Shown here one piece after another: positions 12,600 to 26,290 of a stretch of DNA of 64,000 nt. The translations under genes were made by a program, and so were the position numbers. Position 1 is the first letter of the stretch. The number at the start of each line of letters is the position of its first letter. The stretch is taken from positions 284,145 through 348,144 of the forward strand of contig VXAU01001096.1 in assembly GCA_013399695.1 (NCBI GenBank). Reading direction: 5' to 3'. The notes beneath the pieces were generated by a model. The model was not told where the DNA came from, searched no databases, and was given only the letters and a program-made list of their open reading frames with translations. The DNA comes from Formicarius rufipectus. Its lineage: Eukaryota; Chordata; Aves; Passeriformes; Formicariidae.

Positions 12600-12813
12600 T
12601 TAATTTTATGATGCTGATTCTTTAAAAGTTTATTTTTTTCATTTTCAGTTATTTTTGAAGCTAAAATCTTTGTAATATTGTTACTAAAGTGTCTAGTTTT
12701 TTGAAATGCAAAGCTTTATGTATTAACTTGCTGATGTGGTTTACAATAGTGTGGCAATGATGAAAATGGTTGGTTATGTAAAGTGATTGGAAAATTGTAA
12801 CAAAGAATTGGGC

Positions 12814-12819
12814 AATAAA
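12814..12819 (+). promoter_or_regulatory. Candidate poly(A) signal, CPEB3
   Basis: AATAAA in the context GGCAATAAAATGACAG, 3.49 kb after the CPEB3 stop. The downstream region is less T/GT-rich than at 12594. Confidence 0.4.
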
Positions 12820-14226
12820 ATGACAGAATGAAGCAGAAAAAACGTGATATTTTGAAAAGACTTTTCCTTTATCAAAATGATTTAGGGAGATAATAGGGAT
12901 GTCACAGTACCAGTTCGCTGTCTAGATTTATACACCACCAGTGTTGATGAAATACTATTGCCGTTATAAGGAACTAAATCTATTGAACAATGGGTTTTTG
13001 ACCCTGCCCATTCAGCATAATTCTTCATTACGTTTCTTGTCATGAATTCAATAAACCCTCTTTTCAGTAGCCTTAGACTGAACCTCCTGAAATATCTATT
13101 CTCCATTGTATTTTGCCACCGTGTTACTTCTTTACTTAAATTGACCCTTTCCTGCACAACGTCCTTTCTGCGTGTGTTTCTCGGAGGCAGTGCGGAGCAG
13201 ACCCTCGCTGCCCACTCCCTTCTCTAACAAGTGACCACACGGCGTTGGTGGCTGCCCCCTTCATGCAAAATGCTCTGTCCGTCTGCTGGTAGCAGGGCGG
13301 TAACCCCCTATTGCCACCACCTCTGAGCATCTGTTCAGCTTCTTTGTCTTTCTCTGTTCTTCTCTGCCTCTCTTGTGTCTTTGTCCTTTTTTTCTTTTGT
13401 ATTGGCAATACCAAGGGCCAGTATCCAAACACTTTTCACCTCCATTTGCAACACTTTTGTTTCCCCACGCAGCCAGAAGAAACCCCTTCCTGAAGCCAGT
13501 GACTCTCTGTTCTGGCACCTGAAACAATCCAGACTAAAACTGGTGTTGCGTAAACAGGGCATACAATGACTTTCTCTAGACAAAACTGTTGCTTCCACAA
13601 GCTACTGATGACCTTTTAGACTAACTTAAGCTCGAGTGTTAGAGTGGCTCGTCTGTAACTTGTGGGAAGGAATGTGCCCAGAGTTGGTCTATTGTGTATC
13701 CTCTGTGTGTTCAGTTCTGTAAGTAATGTATAGACTAGATCAAATAGTGAAGTAAAATTTAGACTCAAATTAGGTACTACTGGTTGGAATGTATGCAAAT
13801 TGCAAACAAAGGAGATTAAGGAATGAAGAGGGAATAAAAATTCCTGCTAAGTGGTACAAAGTTTATGCTTATATTTCTGCCGACATGCTTGTATTTTATA
13901 GCCTGCTAGCGAGGCATGGGCTAAAACAAATTGTATTGCAAATATGCAGTTAGCAAACAACTTTGCTGATTTCACTATCTGTTAGAGTAGTTAAAAAAAT
14001 AAAACAGGAAAAAAAAAAAAAAGGAGAAAAAAAAAAAGGCTCTTAACTGGGAAAAGCTCCCATGTTAATATTTCAGTATTGTGACATCTCTACTTGCAAG
14101 GTATGAGTGAAAGATTAGTCACAGATTTGTAGAAATGTCTCTTTTGTTTAATCTGGCTTGTATGTAGTTGCTTTTATGCTAGTTTGTATGATGTCAGCTA
14201 AACCCTTTTCCTTCCTTTTTTTTTTT

Positions 14227-14238
14227 NNNNNNNNNNNN
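14227..14238. other. Assembly gap of 12 N
   Basis: Twelve N between T homopolymers (14213-14226 and from 14239). The downstream flank continues as GTTTTTTT units to about 14280. The gap probably marks a homopolymer that could not be resolved. Confidence 0.98.
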
Positions 14239-14280
14239 TTTTTTTTCTTTTTTTTGTTTTTTTGTTTTTTTGTTTTTTTA
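14239..14280. repeat. GTTTTTTT low-complexity tract
   Basis: T runs interrupted by single G or C, roughly 8-bp periodic, adjoining the N gap. Confidence 0.85.
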
Positions 14281-17200
14281 AACAGACAAACTTCTCAATC
14301 TCTGCTGCTATAGTGTTCTATCATACCACAGAGTATTTTATATTCATGTTAGTGACTACTCTATACCCCAAATGAGTAGCTGGTCAGAAATCACATTGGT
14401 CATGTAATTCTGACACATTCAAATTTACATGAGAAAAAGTTCATCAGTAAGTGGAAAACCAGGGTGCTAATAAGAGATAATTTTTGCTCTTTTTTGTTTC
14501 CTGGATATAGTTCTGTTGGGGTATAAAGTATTAGATATTTGTAATTTTACTGTCAAACTAATGGACATAACTTTTAGAGCATTCACAGCTAAGATCTCTG
14601 TACTTGTTTTTCAACTAATTTTAAATGTACTGTATCTTTTATTACATGTTCTCTTAGATTGTTTTTGCTAGTAATTCTAACAAGGCTTCTTCCTTTTTGG
14701 CTTGGACTAATGCTTGTATGGAACTGCAGTACTGTGACTAAACATGGAGCTCAATGCTGCTATTGCTTACAACTGCTTAAACTTTGTAGTTTGGACTTTA
14801 TTTTTTTCTGTAATAACTTATTAAATATAGTTGTATGAAGTACTGATATTTGTCATCCTTTGCACACGCTAAGGAAATCTTGGGATATGCATTATGGGAA
14901 TGTAAACTAGACGCAAACCCCCCAAATTCTGCACTGGAAAACTGTTTACACTAGATAGGGTTAGCCAAAGACAGACCTTACATTCACACAAATTGTCTTT
15001 TCTCATCATTTCTGAATGCAATATATGGTCCACTTATGTCTTCTCTCTAAAATGGCAAAGCCTCGTCTGATGTATATCTTATGCTAAGCTGCAGGTAAAC
15101 ACAAACACTAATATGATGAAAATATTTCTGAGAACGTAGTTTCCCCTACCAAATGCAGTATCAAGTGTCTTGAGAAGAGAAAATGTTAAATTATTTTCTC
15201 TGAGCTTAAGATAAAATGCTGGCTAACATACTGCACTCTTTTACTTGCAGTCTTAACAATGGTTGCAGGATAGAGTGACCAGTTAAAAAAGAAAAAAGCA
15301 CTGTGACAGTAATTTATAATGACTTATTTTTTTTTAAGAATAGGAGACAAAGTTCAGTGATACAGCTGTCCAGAACTGCACAGAATACCTCCTTGAGAAA
15401 GTATGAATTTTGCTCTCTTAGGGCACATGAAGGCCTCAGGAATGGTGCATGGTCTATGGCACTGCTTTCTTTCAATGCCTACATAAAGACAGCTCAAGAA
15501 CCCCACTGGAACTATCAGTACTAGGAGTTACAGGCTGACTTAAACAGGAACCGAGTAGGATTACACCAGAAATTAAATGCCCTTTGGAAACTACAAAGAG
15601 CTGATGAGCTTACCTGTGCTGATTGTGATAACTCCTTAGTATGTAGAGCCCTGTGGCTTGTGTTACTCTATTTTATCCTAATACTACCAGGTGCAGTATC
15701 TCATATACATGAGAAAACTGGAATCAGAAAACAAATGAAGTGCTCAGGCAGGAACTTGTCTTCAAACTATACCTTTCAGGAGAATGTCTACTGACTGCTC
15801 TTCCAGGAGACGTGCTTTTACAAGACATTGGCCTGTAGAATGTGAATGAATGTATGAGAAGTTGTAGGCATCTCATTACTTCAGACTTAAATTGGAGAAC
15901 GGAGTTCTTATAAACACCTTCCAGTTAATGAGTGTTAAATTGCTTATTGTAGCCTTTCACTGTACAATGTTCCAAGTCCATCTGGACAAAAATCAGTCTG
16001 GGTTTACCCTCTCTTCAATTACAGAGAAAACTTCTTCAAGCACAGTCCCCAATCCTTCCCTTACTGACAGTCATACCTCTTGCAAGGTACACTGATAATG
16101 ATGGTCTCCTTTCTCCATATAACAGCATTTAACTCAGACTTTGTTTGCACTAATAAAAAGGTTGCAGTAACCTAATTTAACCCATTGCACTTAAGTACAA
16201 AAGGCTGCATGGCCTCCTTTGCTTCTGGTTTTTGTGTATGTTATTTTGGCAGACTTAAAAACTAAACTAAAATAGCTACCTATATGACTATTGAAGCTTG
16301 TGTATTAAGCTTGTTTAGACATGCTTCTAAGCTAAGCATTTTTGCATTCAAGGCACAAAGCAACACGTCCCTCCTCAGACAGACCTGCAGAAAAGCCAAG
16401 GCTTAGCTCTTAAAAGCCATAATCTGCTTTCCTCTGTTTAGCAAAAGATAAACAGCAGGAGCACACGAGGAGAATTGCTTTGTTCTCCTCTAGGGATGAA
16501 CCTATGTAAACTTCTCATAAAAATGTTACAAGCTATTTGTAAAACCCTTATGCGACACCATTCTGTTATGAGCACAGAACAAAGCTGCACACACATGATG
16601 TCTGTCCAAACAAATTCTCTCTCCTTAGGGTCAAGCAAGTTTTTGCAGTTTATCTTGGGGTGACAAACTGCACTTACAGGAATTAGAGAAAGGAAAATGA
16701 TAAAGATCCAGAAGTCTCTCTCTTTTCCTGTTTCTGAAGGAGAAATAAACCATAAGGAAGTGTGAGGTTGTATGGTAGGCCCTCGGCAATAGTGAGGACA
16801 GAATTCAAGCTGTTTTTCCCAGAGCACAGTAACTTCCCAGGATGTCCATGCCTGCAATTAGTTGAGTGCCATGGTAGGCACGTGGAGCTAAATCAGTAAA
16901 ATCAGGTGCCCATTTGCTACTTTTAGGAGCTTGAGTGATACTTATTTGCTACCAGCTTCCTAAAATCCTCTTTGAGCTGCTTCCTGGCATTGTTTGGGCC
17001 TATGTTTTTGTGAACAAGAATATATAAACCTGCTTGTGTCTTAGTACTTCTCCATTGTTCAGTAACACAAGATCTACTTAGATTCTCAAGTACTCCCCTC
17101 TAGTTTTTTTGACCTGCAGGCCTAAACACAGAAAGTGTTTGCAAACATATCTATAGCCCATGTTCCACATAAAGGAGAACAGTGTATTTATTTCTCCTTC

Positions 17201-20200
17201 TCTATCCAATAGCCTGAGCAGTTAAAACACTTGGGGATATTTTTATTTTTTACTATTTTTTTCGTCACAATGTCCTGCACTATGAAGCAAGAACTAAACC
17301 TTTTTGCTTGTTGTAGCAACTACTCTTAACTATTTTTTAACATACACTTTGATCACTACCCAGTGCAGAAAAATGGTCTCTGAAACAGCATAAGCATCAC
17401 CACTAAGGTAAATAATCAACGTAGTTCTTAATGAAATTCCATGTAACTACAACATGCACTCTGATATACCTTCTTGACTTGCTTGCCAACTTCAACATGT
17501 ACCTATTGAAATAAAAGTCTGAAAGAGAAAGAGTTGATACAATTCATATGCAAAATAATTCTGCAAAATACTGCCAAACATCATGGCAAGGTTACAACTC
17601 GTGATCTCATGTCATCTGTCCTCCAAGATTTTTGCCTTTCAAAGTTACAAAAAGGCCTCTAATCTCATTGTCAGACTACAGACCATGGTCAGCGTCAAAT
17701 AACAAATATGAAATTCTAAGAGATGGGCAAAATCTTATTCATAATGTACCTAATTCCTCCAACTGTGCTTGGTGCATATTGTTGTAGTGAAAGCCCACAT
17801 CACAGAATCACAGCATGCACACTTGCCAGAAATGTCCTGCTGAGCATTCTGCCTCTCCCTTTCTCACTTTGGACTAGACCTGCACACTATCACTTGTAAA
17901 ATGTCACCAGTTTATGAATGAATGACAAGCAGTAGTAATGTTTCTTTGCTCCTGTCACAGAGCTCCAAAATAATGCTGGGATGTTAGTAAGATGATGTTA
18001 CACAATGGGAAGGATTCTGCCGGAAGCCATCATTTGTAGGGAGTAAAGGTCAGTGTAGTCACAACTTACTCCAGAAGGCAATTAGACTCTCTGTTAAGAG
18101 CCATGACAGAAATTGTAGTTTGTGAGCGACTGGTTGTTGGTTTCTTTTGCCCATTATCACTACCTGCTGTAGAATTTGTCACAGCTCAGAACTGGGCCGT
18201 TTTACTGCTGAACACTTATGTTCACATCCCTTTATCTGCAAACATGAACAAACATAAACAAAAGCATTTCCCCGCTGTAAGAACTGCTAAAAATATTAAA
18301 AAATGTAAACACATTTTGACACCAACCAACATGTTACCTCTGTATAACAAGCTTCTTATACGCTGAACACATTGATGTGGAATCATATCCTAACAAAAAT
18401 GGAATGCATTATACAAGCACAAAGGAATGCATAAAATATAAGTGAATAGGATATTGTTCTCACCAATTTGAAGACACAGTTTTGTCTTAGAGATGTCAGT
18501 GGGACACCACCAGAAAATATTTCAGCTTCTGTGTAGCTCTCATCTGCTCCAGCTTTAGACAAAACAGTAATGTCACTCTGGTTACTTTACAGCTATCCTA
18601 ACAGGGTCTAGCCTAGGAAATGCCTCAACATTGCTTTTCACACACTGATTAACTTACTTAATTGAACCTAATGACCTGCAAATGCAAGCTAGTTAAGGTG
18701 AAGCGAGTAGGAGTGAGGAAAGGTTAAGTAATCCATTTTATCTCTATTTTAATAAATGTTTTATCTAGAAAAGTTTCAGTCACTGACAGAAATAAGCAGG
18801 AGTATCTGATACCCATTGTAACATGAGCTCAGAAATAGGACAGAAACCAGAACCAAGAGCTCCTCCCTCCCAAGTGGGTGTCCAAGCCTTTTGATTAGTA
18901 TGTCGTTCCTATGTTCCCACTTTCTTAACCCAAGGAATTAATTTTATATAGAAATGAAATAACAGAAAGGAAAAGCCCTCCACTCCCAGGCAGCATAACC
19001 CAAGCTAATGCTACTGTCATGAACAAGAAATGTTCTGTGTGATGACACAACCTGAAAAGCAACTAAATTAGCCATTGCTAAAGCGCCTTGAGTATCTCTG
19101 CATCACACTTACAGGTGCCTTACTCATGGATTGTGCTCTGACTATCACAAACTAAACAATTAGACTCAAATTCAACAACACCGACATCACTTCTTGGATT
19201 CAGCTTTGTGACCTTGATTTTCCTTTTCTCAGTTGAGATTTTTTAATATGCTGAAATGTTTACATTAAGTGCTTAGGCTGTTCTATTCAAAGATGCTAAA
19301 TATTGATGATAGTCTACAGCAGAAAACATGTACTACAGCAAGCATTGAAAAAAAGGACCTGCCACAAAGAGGAAAATGCCATTAATCTTGAAGTGCTGAA
19401 GAACCTGCATCCTATGAGGCAAACTAAAAAACAAGTGATAATGCAACCACCCCACTCCAATCCTTAGAAGACAAAAAAAGCAAATCGAGAGATAGAATGT
19501 TTTAGCACTTTTCTGTCAAGAGAGTTTAGATGCAGAGAAGTGCCATGTAATGAAGGCCATGTAATGTAAGCACTACCCTCAGAGCACACAGGATATAAAC
19601 ATGGCAAACTGTAACAGCTTCTTGCTACTGTTTTGCTCTGGAAAAATCCATAAGATACCAGGAACCTTCAGTGCTAGAATTCCTTCAGTAATATTACTTC
19701 AATCACTTTCCTGAAAAAAAGTTGAGTTTAGATTATATAGCCAGCAGGCCAGAAAAAACCTGGTCATGAGGAGATACGACTTAGTGAGTCTGGAAATCTC
19801 CACACTGTTATATAACCCGCTAACTCCTGTAGTTAACTCACTGCTGTGAAATGTTTGCTGACAGCTAATCCCCTGCGAACCCAGGGGCTGCATGACACAA
19901 AGGGAAACAAATCCTAAAATGTGTGATATGCTCTGCATTTGTCAGACTATTCACACACAACATACCAAAGAAACCCTAAATCTGAAATTTACATCCATCC
20001 TATGAGTCTGGGCTCCACTCAACAGTATAGAGTAAGTGTATCATGTAAGAGGAAAAGCAGCAAAGTGTGGGGGAGGATGAATCTCTCCTGAAGTTTAGCC
20101 TTTTATTAACCCAGTATTTCTGACATACAAAAGGATTATTCATACAAAGCATAGTTTGGTATGTCTTGTGACAGAGTAACTGCAGCCCTGAAATGGAAGT

Positions 20201-23200
20201 GTCTGCCACTGCTCTAAAGTAGGACTGCAGATTCTGTTTGGAAAAAGATGTTAAGGAACATAATTTCTGTCTTTTGTTTTGATTTCTTGTTCCTGAATGA
20301 CATATGAGGCCACATAGGTGACAATGTCCTTTCCACCAAGGGTGGATGTCAAAATAGGACAACACTACATGACATTCTCTTTTTGGTCTTTCAAGTTCAG
20401 ACTCATGCTTTCCTGACCTAGTTTGAATATAATTTAAAATTATATTTAAAGCAGCTTTTCCACTCAGAAAACTGCCTTCACTTGCAGAAAGGATGTTCTC
20501 CAGTAATGAAGTTGTGTATTGTAAGCATCATTATTGCCTCTGAGCAAAACAGTTTGGGCTAAGCCTGCCTGCTTTTGATCTCAATTTCCTAATTATTATG
20601 GATCAACTTTTTCACTTGTGTTTCCATCAAGTGTGAAGAGTTCATGGGGATTGGTTGTATCAGTTCTTCTCGCAGACGAATTAAGCTGCATTCAAAATGC
20701 TGCAGGAGGTAATGGGGACTCAGCAAGTAGCAGTGCCCTTCTATCAGACAGTCCTCTTAAATCATGCTCTGAAGGAGGGATGCAACAGAAATAGCATTAG
20801 CCTGAAGTGAACACTTCATACCAAATACTCAAACTGAATCTCTGCCCAATTCCCAAGCCAATTCCAAATACACTATCAGATTAGAAATTTGGGGGGGAAG
20901 GGGAAGATGTCACCTCTTTTGTGATTCTTGCAGAAATAGGACTGTGAGAACAACTCTGCCCCAGGAAATGGAGTCAGTGTGCTGTGCAGTCACTCAGCTG
21001 CAATATGCAAGTTCTGAAAATTTAGTTCTCTCAGCTTCCTAAAGCTCTGGCTGTACAGCTGAGCCAGAAACCATGTGACTGTGAGTCTGCCCAGCTCCTG
21101 CTAAAATGAGTTCTCCCTGGCTATCTCCAGCACACATTCTGTTCCCACAGACTGAGCCTGTCATCACCAGCTATACCACCTGCTTGGACTCTTGGGGCCC
21201 TTCTGCAACTCCTATTACTGAGCCATTTACTTGTAATAGCCTCATCTTGGCAGTGGGACAAGGCAGTCAGCAAAGATGCTGCTTGTCTCTGGATCTGAAG
21301 AACATGATATGCCTTCTGAGGCTTTAGAAGGTGCTGATACCTCTCTGTCAGTTGCCCCTCTCCCCATGAGCACAGTCCCAGACATGCTCTACACCCTTAC
21401 ATATACCTCTCCTAAGATCATCCTCACTCTTAAGTATGAAAAGAAGCTGAACTGCACAGCTGAGGAGAGAGCACACCACACTGTGCTGTCTGATGCAACC
21501 CACAGAAATACATGCTCCCATTTATTCTATAGAAGCCAGGAAAACCTGGCATAAACTGAACCCCACTTCTTGCTGTTTTGCGTGGAGATACTTGGGCATT
21601 ACCTGGGAACAGCTGTGGATTTTCTGACAGAGAAGACATGAACTACAGCTGAAAGAACTCTCCAGCTAATTGTCCAGCAGCGTGGAGGAAGAGCTGAAAA
21701 TGTGGTGGGAGGGTGGTGTCCAAGGTGCTTATTTATCCAGACCACCTCTGATGTGGAGTTGCCTTCTGTAGTTACAGACAACCGAAAGGCATAGACAGTA
21801 GCGCAGGAGCTTAGGAGTTTCCTGTACTACTCAGCCAGTGAGCCTTGTAATTTCATGTCCCACCTCAGGGAGTTGCCAGTCTCAAATGCTTAGGCAGGAG
21901 GCATAGGAAATACTATTTTGGCAGCTGTGGTGCTGGAACATATCTGAAGTTTCAGGAGATGAGAAAGGGGTTGATGTGTGTGTACAGCAGTGGTCCATGG
22001 TTTCAAAAACCTAGCACTGAACAAGACTCTTCTTGTAAAAGGGGCTTGTGTCCCAAAACCTTAATGGAATAGGCAATGACAGCTTTGAAGACAGAAAAGA
22101 GTTAAATATAAAGTTAATTAAATATGTATTTACATATATATATAACAGGTAAATTTACATGACACACTTGGTGCAAAAAGCACAGCTTCACAGGAAAAGC
22201 TTCTTTTGCCATTCTCCCATTTTGTCCTGGGCCAGGCCGGCCTGTCTGCTCTTCAGAGGAAAGATGTGGTTTTAAAGGAAGAGAAAGACCTGCACTGGAA
22301 GGCAGTACTGAGTTCCTATTATAGACTGATTCTTCCACAGCCAAGCTGAAAGTGGCAGATGACCTGCAGACATTTCCTAGTACAAGTGAATACAAAAACG
22401 AAACCAAACAACACAACACATCACTGTCCAGATGAAAGAAGAAACTCCCTCACTCATCCAGGTTATGGTGCAGTAAAATGCAGGATTCATTTTTTTTAAA
22501 AATCAGGGCAAGTAATAGCAGTATAGATTAAATGTTTCCCTTATCTACAAATGTCCCAAAAAGTCCTTACTTTCCCTAAAGATTAATTTGCTGTATCTTC
22601 ACACAGCCCTGAATGATATTTATCTCATGTATAGCATGGAGCTGATGTAGGTTCATGTTCTAGTTCAAAGGAGCTTACACATTTCTTCCCCAATCCTGGT
22701 GCAAAAGAAATTCCATTTCTAATATGTCTCTTGGTTCTTATTCTCTACTGTCTTATTTAGGCTCTGCAAAACTTCTGAACGTTGTGGAACAAGCACCCAG
22801 CTTTGTGAAGCTTGTGTAAGATTTTTGCCAGTTGGCTAGGCTGAGTTAGATAACGAGTCTCAGCTTTAGCAATGCACTTGCTTGGCCTTTCAAAGTAAAC
22901 CATCGCGTGTTTATACCCATCAAGTTGTCTGTCCAGTGCATAAATGATAGACCCTCTCAGGACGGCAACTGAAGCAGATTTGCTGTCTGTGCTGACAGAA
23001 CAAAGCATCCTACCACTTTTCTACCACAAGAGAGTAAAGCAGAAATGTTGTTAAATTTGGAGGAAGACTCCTGTGAGCCAAGATCTGAACAGCTATAGAA
23101 GCCAGAAATTCCCCAGTCAGCAATGCACTTTTAAACACAAGCCTGACTGACTGGAATTACTTATGTGCTTCAAATTACATGCACACCGAAGAGACTGCCA

Positions 23201-26200
23201 AACTGGGGCCAGCAGCTATATCTGACATGATGAGCCAAAATATTCCCCATCCCAGTATGTACCAATGTTCCTGCTGATGAACCTGCATAAAGATCTGTGC
23301 CATTAATACGTAACCAAAGCCCTTGATTGAAATGCTATGAAGGACCTATTGCTAAACATTAAACTGGACATTTATCCACCTGGACAAAGATCATATGGGT
23401 GCATGTGCAGCACATCAAAGCCAGATGTAACCTGTAAAGACAAATGAGCTGGCCAACAGTCCCTTCAGATTTTCTGGGCAGCTGTGTGCATGCTTTCAGA
23501 GCATACTCTGATTACATCCAGGACAAGCAGATTTCAAATCCTACTCCTGAACAAGGACATGAACCTCGAACTGAAGGGAATTCCTCTGGTTGGTTATCTC
23601 TTGAGCATTTCATCTACATTTGCTCCCAGCTGATGTAACAACACTCACTACGATGGTGTCTAAGGATATATGCATCGATCAGAGTGCCTGCCACATAATT
23701 CAGGGCTAAGCAAAACAGCACAGGGAATTAGCCCTTCATTTCCATTTGTGGCCCTCAGAAGAAAGAGTTGTTAATTCAACAGCTCATTTCAGAATAAAAT
23801 CTAATATCTGCCCTTTTCAAATCTGGTGGGTAGCTGAAAATTCAGGGATGGCAAATCAAGCAGACAGACTGCAGCAGAGATTGCACACAGAGCCAGGATG
23901 TTCTCTGGCATGATCCTATTTATGAACAGTGAACATGAATTCCTCCTTCTGTCAGTAGAAGAGAATACATGAAACAGGGATGATGTCTGAGGTCACAGCT
24001 GCAAATGCCTTTGAAGGTGAAATTGTTGGTGTGGAAAACCTTTCCTACTGCCTTAATCAAATTTCATTATAGGGCCAATGTGAAAAAATAAAAAAGGATG
24101 TAATTAAAAATTGGAGTCTAAAACTGTTCCCTGAAAACTCCTACTCAGCTGCTGCATAACCTTGGAGCTGTCTGAACTGTCTGGCTAAGTTGCCTAAAAC
24201 TCCCTGTTCACAGACTGTGAACTGCCTGTTCTGGCAAAGCAGAGTAGGTCACTGCAATAGTATCTGCCTGAATAGTACCAAAATCCAAAGAGCAAGTGCT
24301 TTCATTTCACACCACCAAGCCTCCACCTTTCGTCACAGTTCTTAAGAACATCAGCGGCACTGACATGTTAAGGAAGAAAGTAAAAATAAATTAGATGACT
24401 GCAAGGACACACAGGTGTGAATTCCAAGTGACATTCCCACATGCTAAAGGAGGAGAAGATCTCAACCACTTCCTCTTAGCTACTTCTGGTGAAGTTGCAT
24501 TGCCAAGTATGAAAGCATTAATTGTCCTTGACACTGGGCAGGTTCGGAATTCCCAGCCACCTAACAGGTATCCAACAGCCTGTAAAAATGCACCTGATTA
24601 CTGGATATATTAGATGTTACCTGCACTTACATGCACTGTAGGCAAGTGAATGATAAGATAGCCTTGAGAATGAGGAGGTCTCGTGACCTAGTGCTTTTTC
24701 TCAAAAAATTGCAATTGCTCAGAATGAATAAGTGATTAAGTGTACTAAAAGGTTAATTAGAGTAGTCCACCACGATGATACCAACAGACTACCTAAAACA
24801 GAACCACAACCATGATAGAAATATTTTCTCTGATTACAAAGGACAGTTACAAATCTTCCAGATAAAAACACACAGACCACAGCTTTTGTGCTGCATCTGT
24901 GGAATAATTAGTGACCCTACCTCTGTTAAAAGCTCCTTGTACAGGAGTAGTGGAGTGAAGCAAACTTTACATACTCTACCTGGACTCAAATGTGCCCTTC
25001 TATGATTACATCAGTCACTCCATTTATTAAAATAATTTTGTTTGGACTTCCTTTAGGTTTTAAAACAAAAAACTTACAGGCCGGAGTAATTGCAACAGTG
25101 ACTGTCCTTGCAGGTGCTCCTAATCACAGCCTGGCACCAAATCAGTGACAAGGAGTTTCTTACTGCACATATTTTCCACACCTGTGCCATCAGGGCTAAC
25201 CTAATATAATCAGTTCATGTTCACTTGCTGTGTCTTCAGCTGCTGATCATGGTTGAGAGGCTTTTTCTCTGTGGACACTTAATTCTATGTCTCTGCCAGA
25301 GTTCCACCCATCTCAGCTCTTCATTTATCTAATTATTACAGAATGCAGTCTGACTCCACAAAAAGTCAAGTTCAGAAAAAAATTAATAAAGTAGATCAAC
25401 TATTAGAACTGACAAGAAAAGAACTACTAGAGAAAAAAAAAGATTATTAAATGTAGTCATACCAAGCATGCCTTAAGCAACTTAATTTGCTCCTCTCACT
25501 GTGCCCCAAGAACAAGTGTTCTTTGGAGGAACAACAGTCTCTTTGTGGCAGGGTTTGTGCATTGCCTTGCTTTTATGCTGACTGGACTCTCAGGTGCTGT
25601 TGTGACAAAAATAATAAAAAACAAAACAAAAGAAGGAATGGAAAATTTATATAATTCTTCAAAGTAAAGCCTATTTTGATTAGTTTGTTTTACAGTCTGA
25701 CTATTACAGCACTGTCAAGCTTGTCTTTCTCAGGGCACTAGATGCTTAAATTTTGCAACTAATCATGAGCGTCTGCTTAGGACAGGGAGTTCTGTAAGTT
25801 TTACTAAACCACTCCGGGGATTTAGGAGCTATTGAAGCATACAGGTATCAGTAAAGTTAATTTGATTTTTAGTCAAATGCAATTTAACCACTCACAATCC
25901 AGCTCCTTCAAAGTCTACCATAACCATGGAAGCACCTTGAGTATTTCTAATGTTTGCAAACATTTCCAATCTCCTCCTTTCCAAGGGAATACTGATAGGA
26001 AAGAGCAGTAAAAATTCCTCCTTCTCAGGCCAGGCTATGACTTCCCATTCAAAGCCACTGTCACTAATTGTTTTGAAAGTATGTATATTTCATCACTATC
26101 TAAAGGCCTCAAAGCAAAGCAGAGCTTTGTTAGGCCTGGTAATACGTAAGGCAGAGAGAGAGTGAAAGAGAGCTTCTGTCCTGAAGTGCTTTCAGTTTAA

Positions 26201-26224
26201 GTAGGAAAAACAAAAAGCATGTAA

Positions 26225-26290
26225 AAGGGGCAGAAAACAAATGAGTTATCTGAGATCACACAGTCAGTCAGGAATGTGTTGGTCTCACTT
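26225..26290. mobile_element. Possible MIR-like SINE remnant
   Basis: The stretch GAGATCACACAGTCAGTCAG with its flanks resembles the MIR core, in which a run of the type AAGGTCACACAGCTAGTAAG is typical. The match is short and eroded, and was made from memory. Confidence 0.25.

Larger units (their letters stand above)
9327..12840 (+). other. CPEB3 3'UTR (end uncertain)
   Basis: AT-rich sequence directly after the stop, rich in T runs and with no open frame of note. CPEB3 transcripts are known to have long 3'UTRs. Candidate poly(A) signals occur at 9362, 12594 and 12814, and a further one at 14820. Four TTTTTAT cytoplasmic polyadenylation elements are visible at 9453, 9668, 9689 and 12479. A (GA)n run lies at 11715-11742 and G/T-rich low-complexity sequence at 9944-10002. 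The true end needs transcript data; my limit is inferred. Confidence 0.55.
12841..14900. other. Sequence after CPEB3; possible extended 3'UTR
   Basis: About 2 kb with no recognisable gene. A modestly CpG-enriched patch lies at about 13150-13320. T-rich low-complexity sequence surrounds a 12-N gap at 14227-14238. An ATTAAA at 14820 with a GT-containing downstream context could end a very long CPEB3 transcript. Assignment between UTR and intergenic DNA is not possible from sequence alone. Confidence 0.5.

Noticed and set aside
15665..15760. MIR-like SINE remnant
   Set aside because: Only the GAGAAAACTGGAATCAGA part loosely recalls MIR. It is too eroded to list as a feature without a repeat search.
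16438..16857. A 139-codon minus-strand open frame
   Set aside because: No domain, no codon pattern I can support and no flanking exons. Within the range of chance in 15 kb of intergenic DNA.
20000..20365. A 121-codon minus-strand open frame
   Set aside because: No recognisable family, and its residues look like random AT-rich translation.
20426..20446. AT-rich 10-bp inverted repeat with a one-base centre
   Set aside because: A perfect small hairpin, but of A and T only, in AT-rich DNA where chance examples are frequent.
21276..21554. A 92-codon plus-strand open frame in intergenic DNA
   Set aside because: Its sequence is not repetitive, but I recognise no domain, and there is no supporting splice chain or neighbouring coding signal. 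Left as unexplained.
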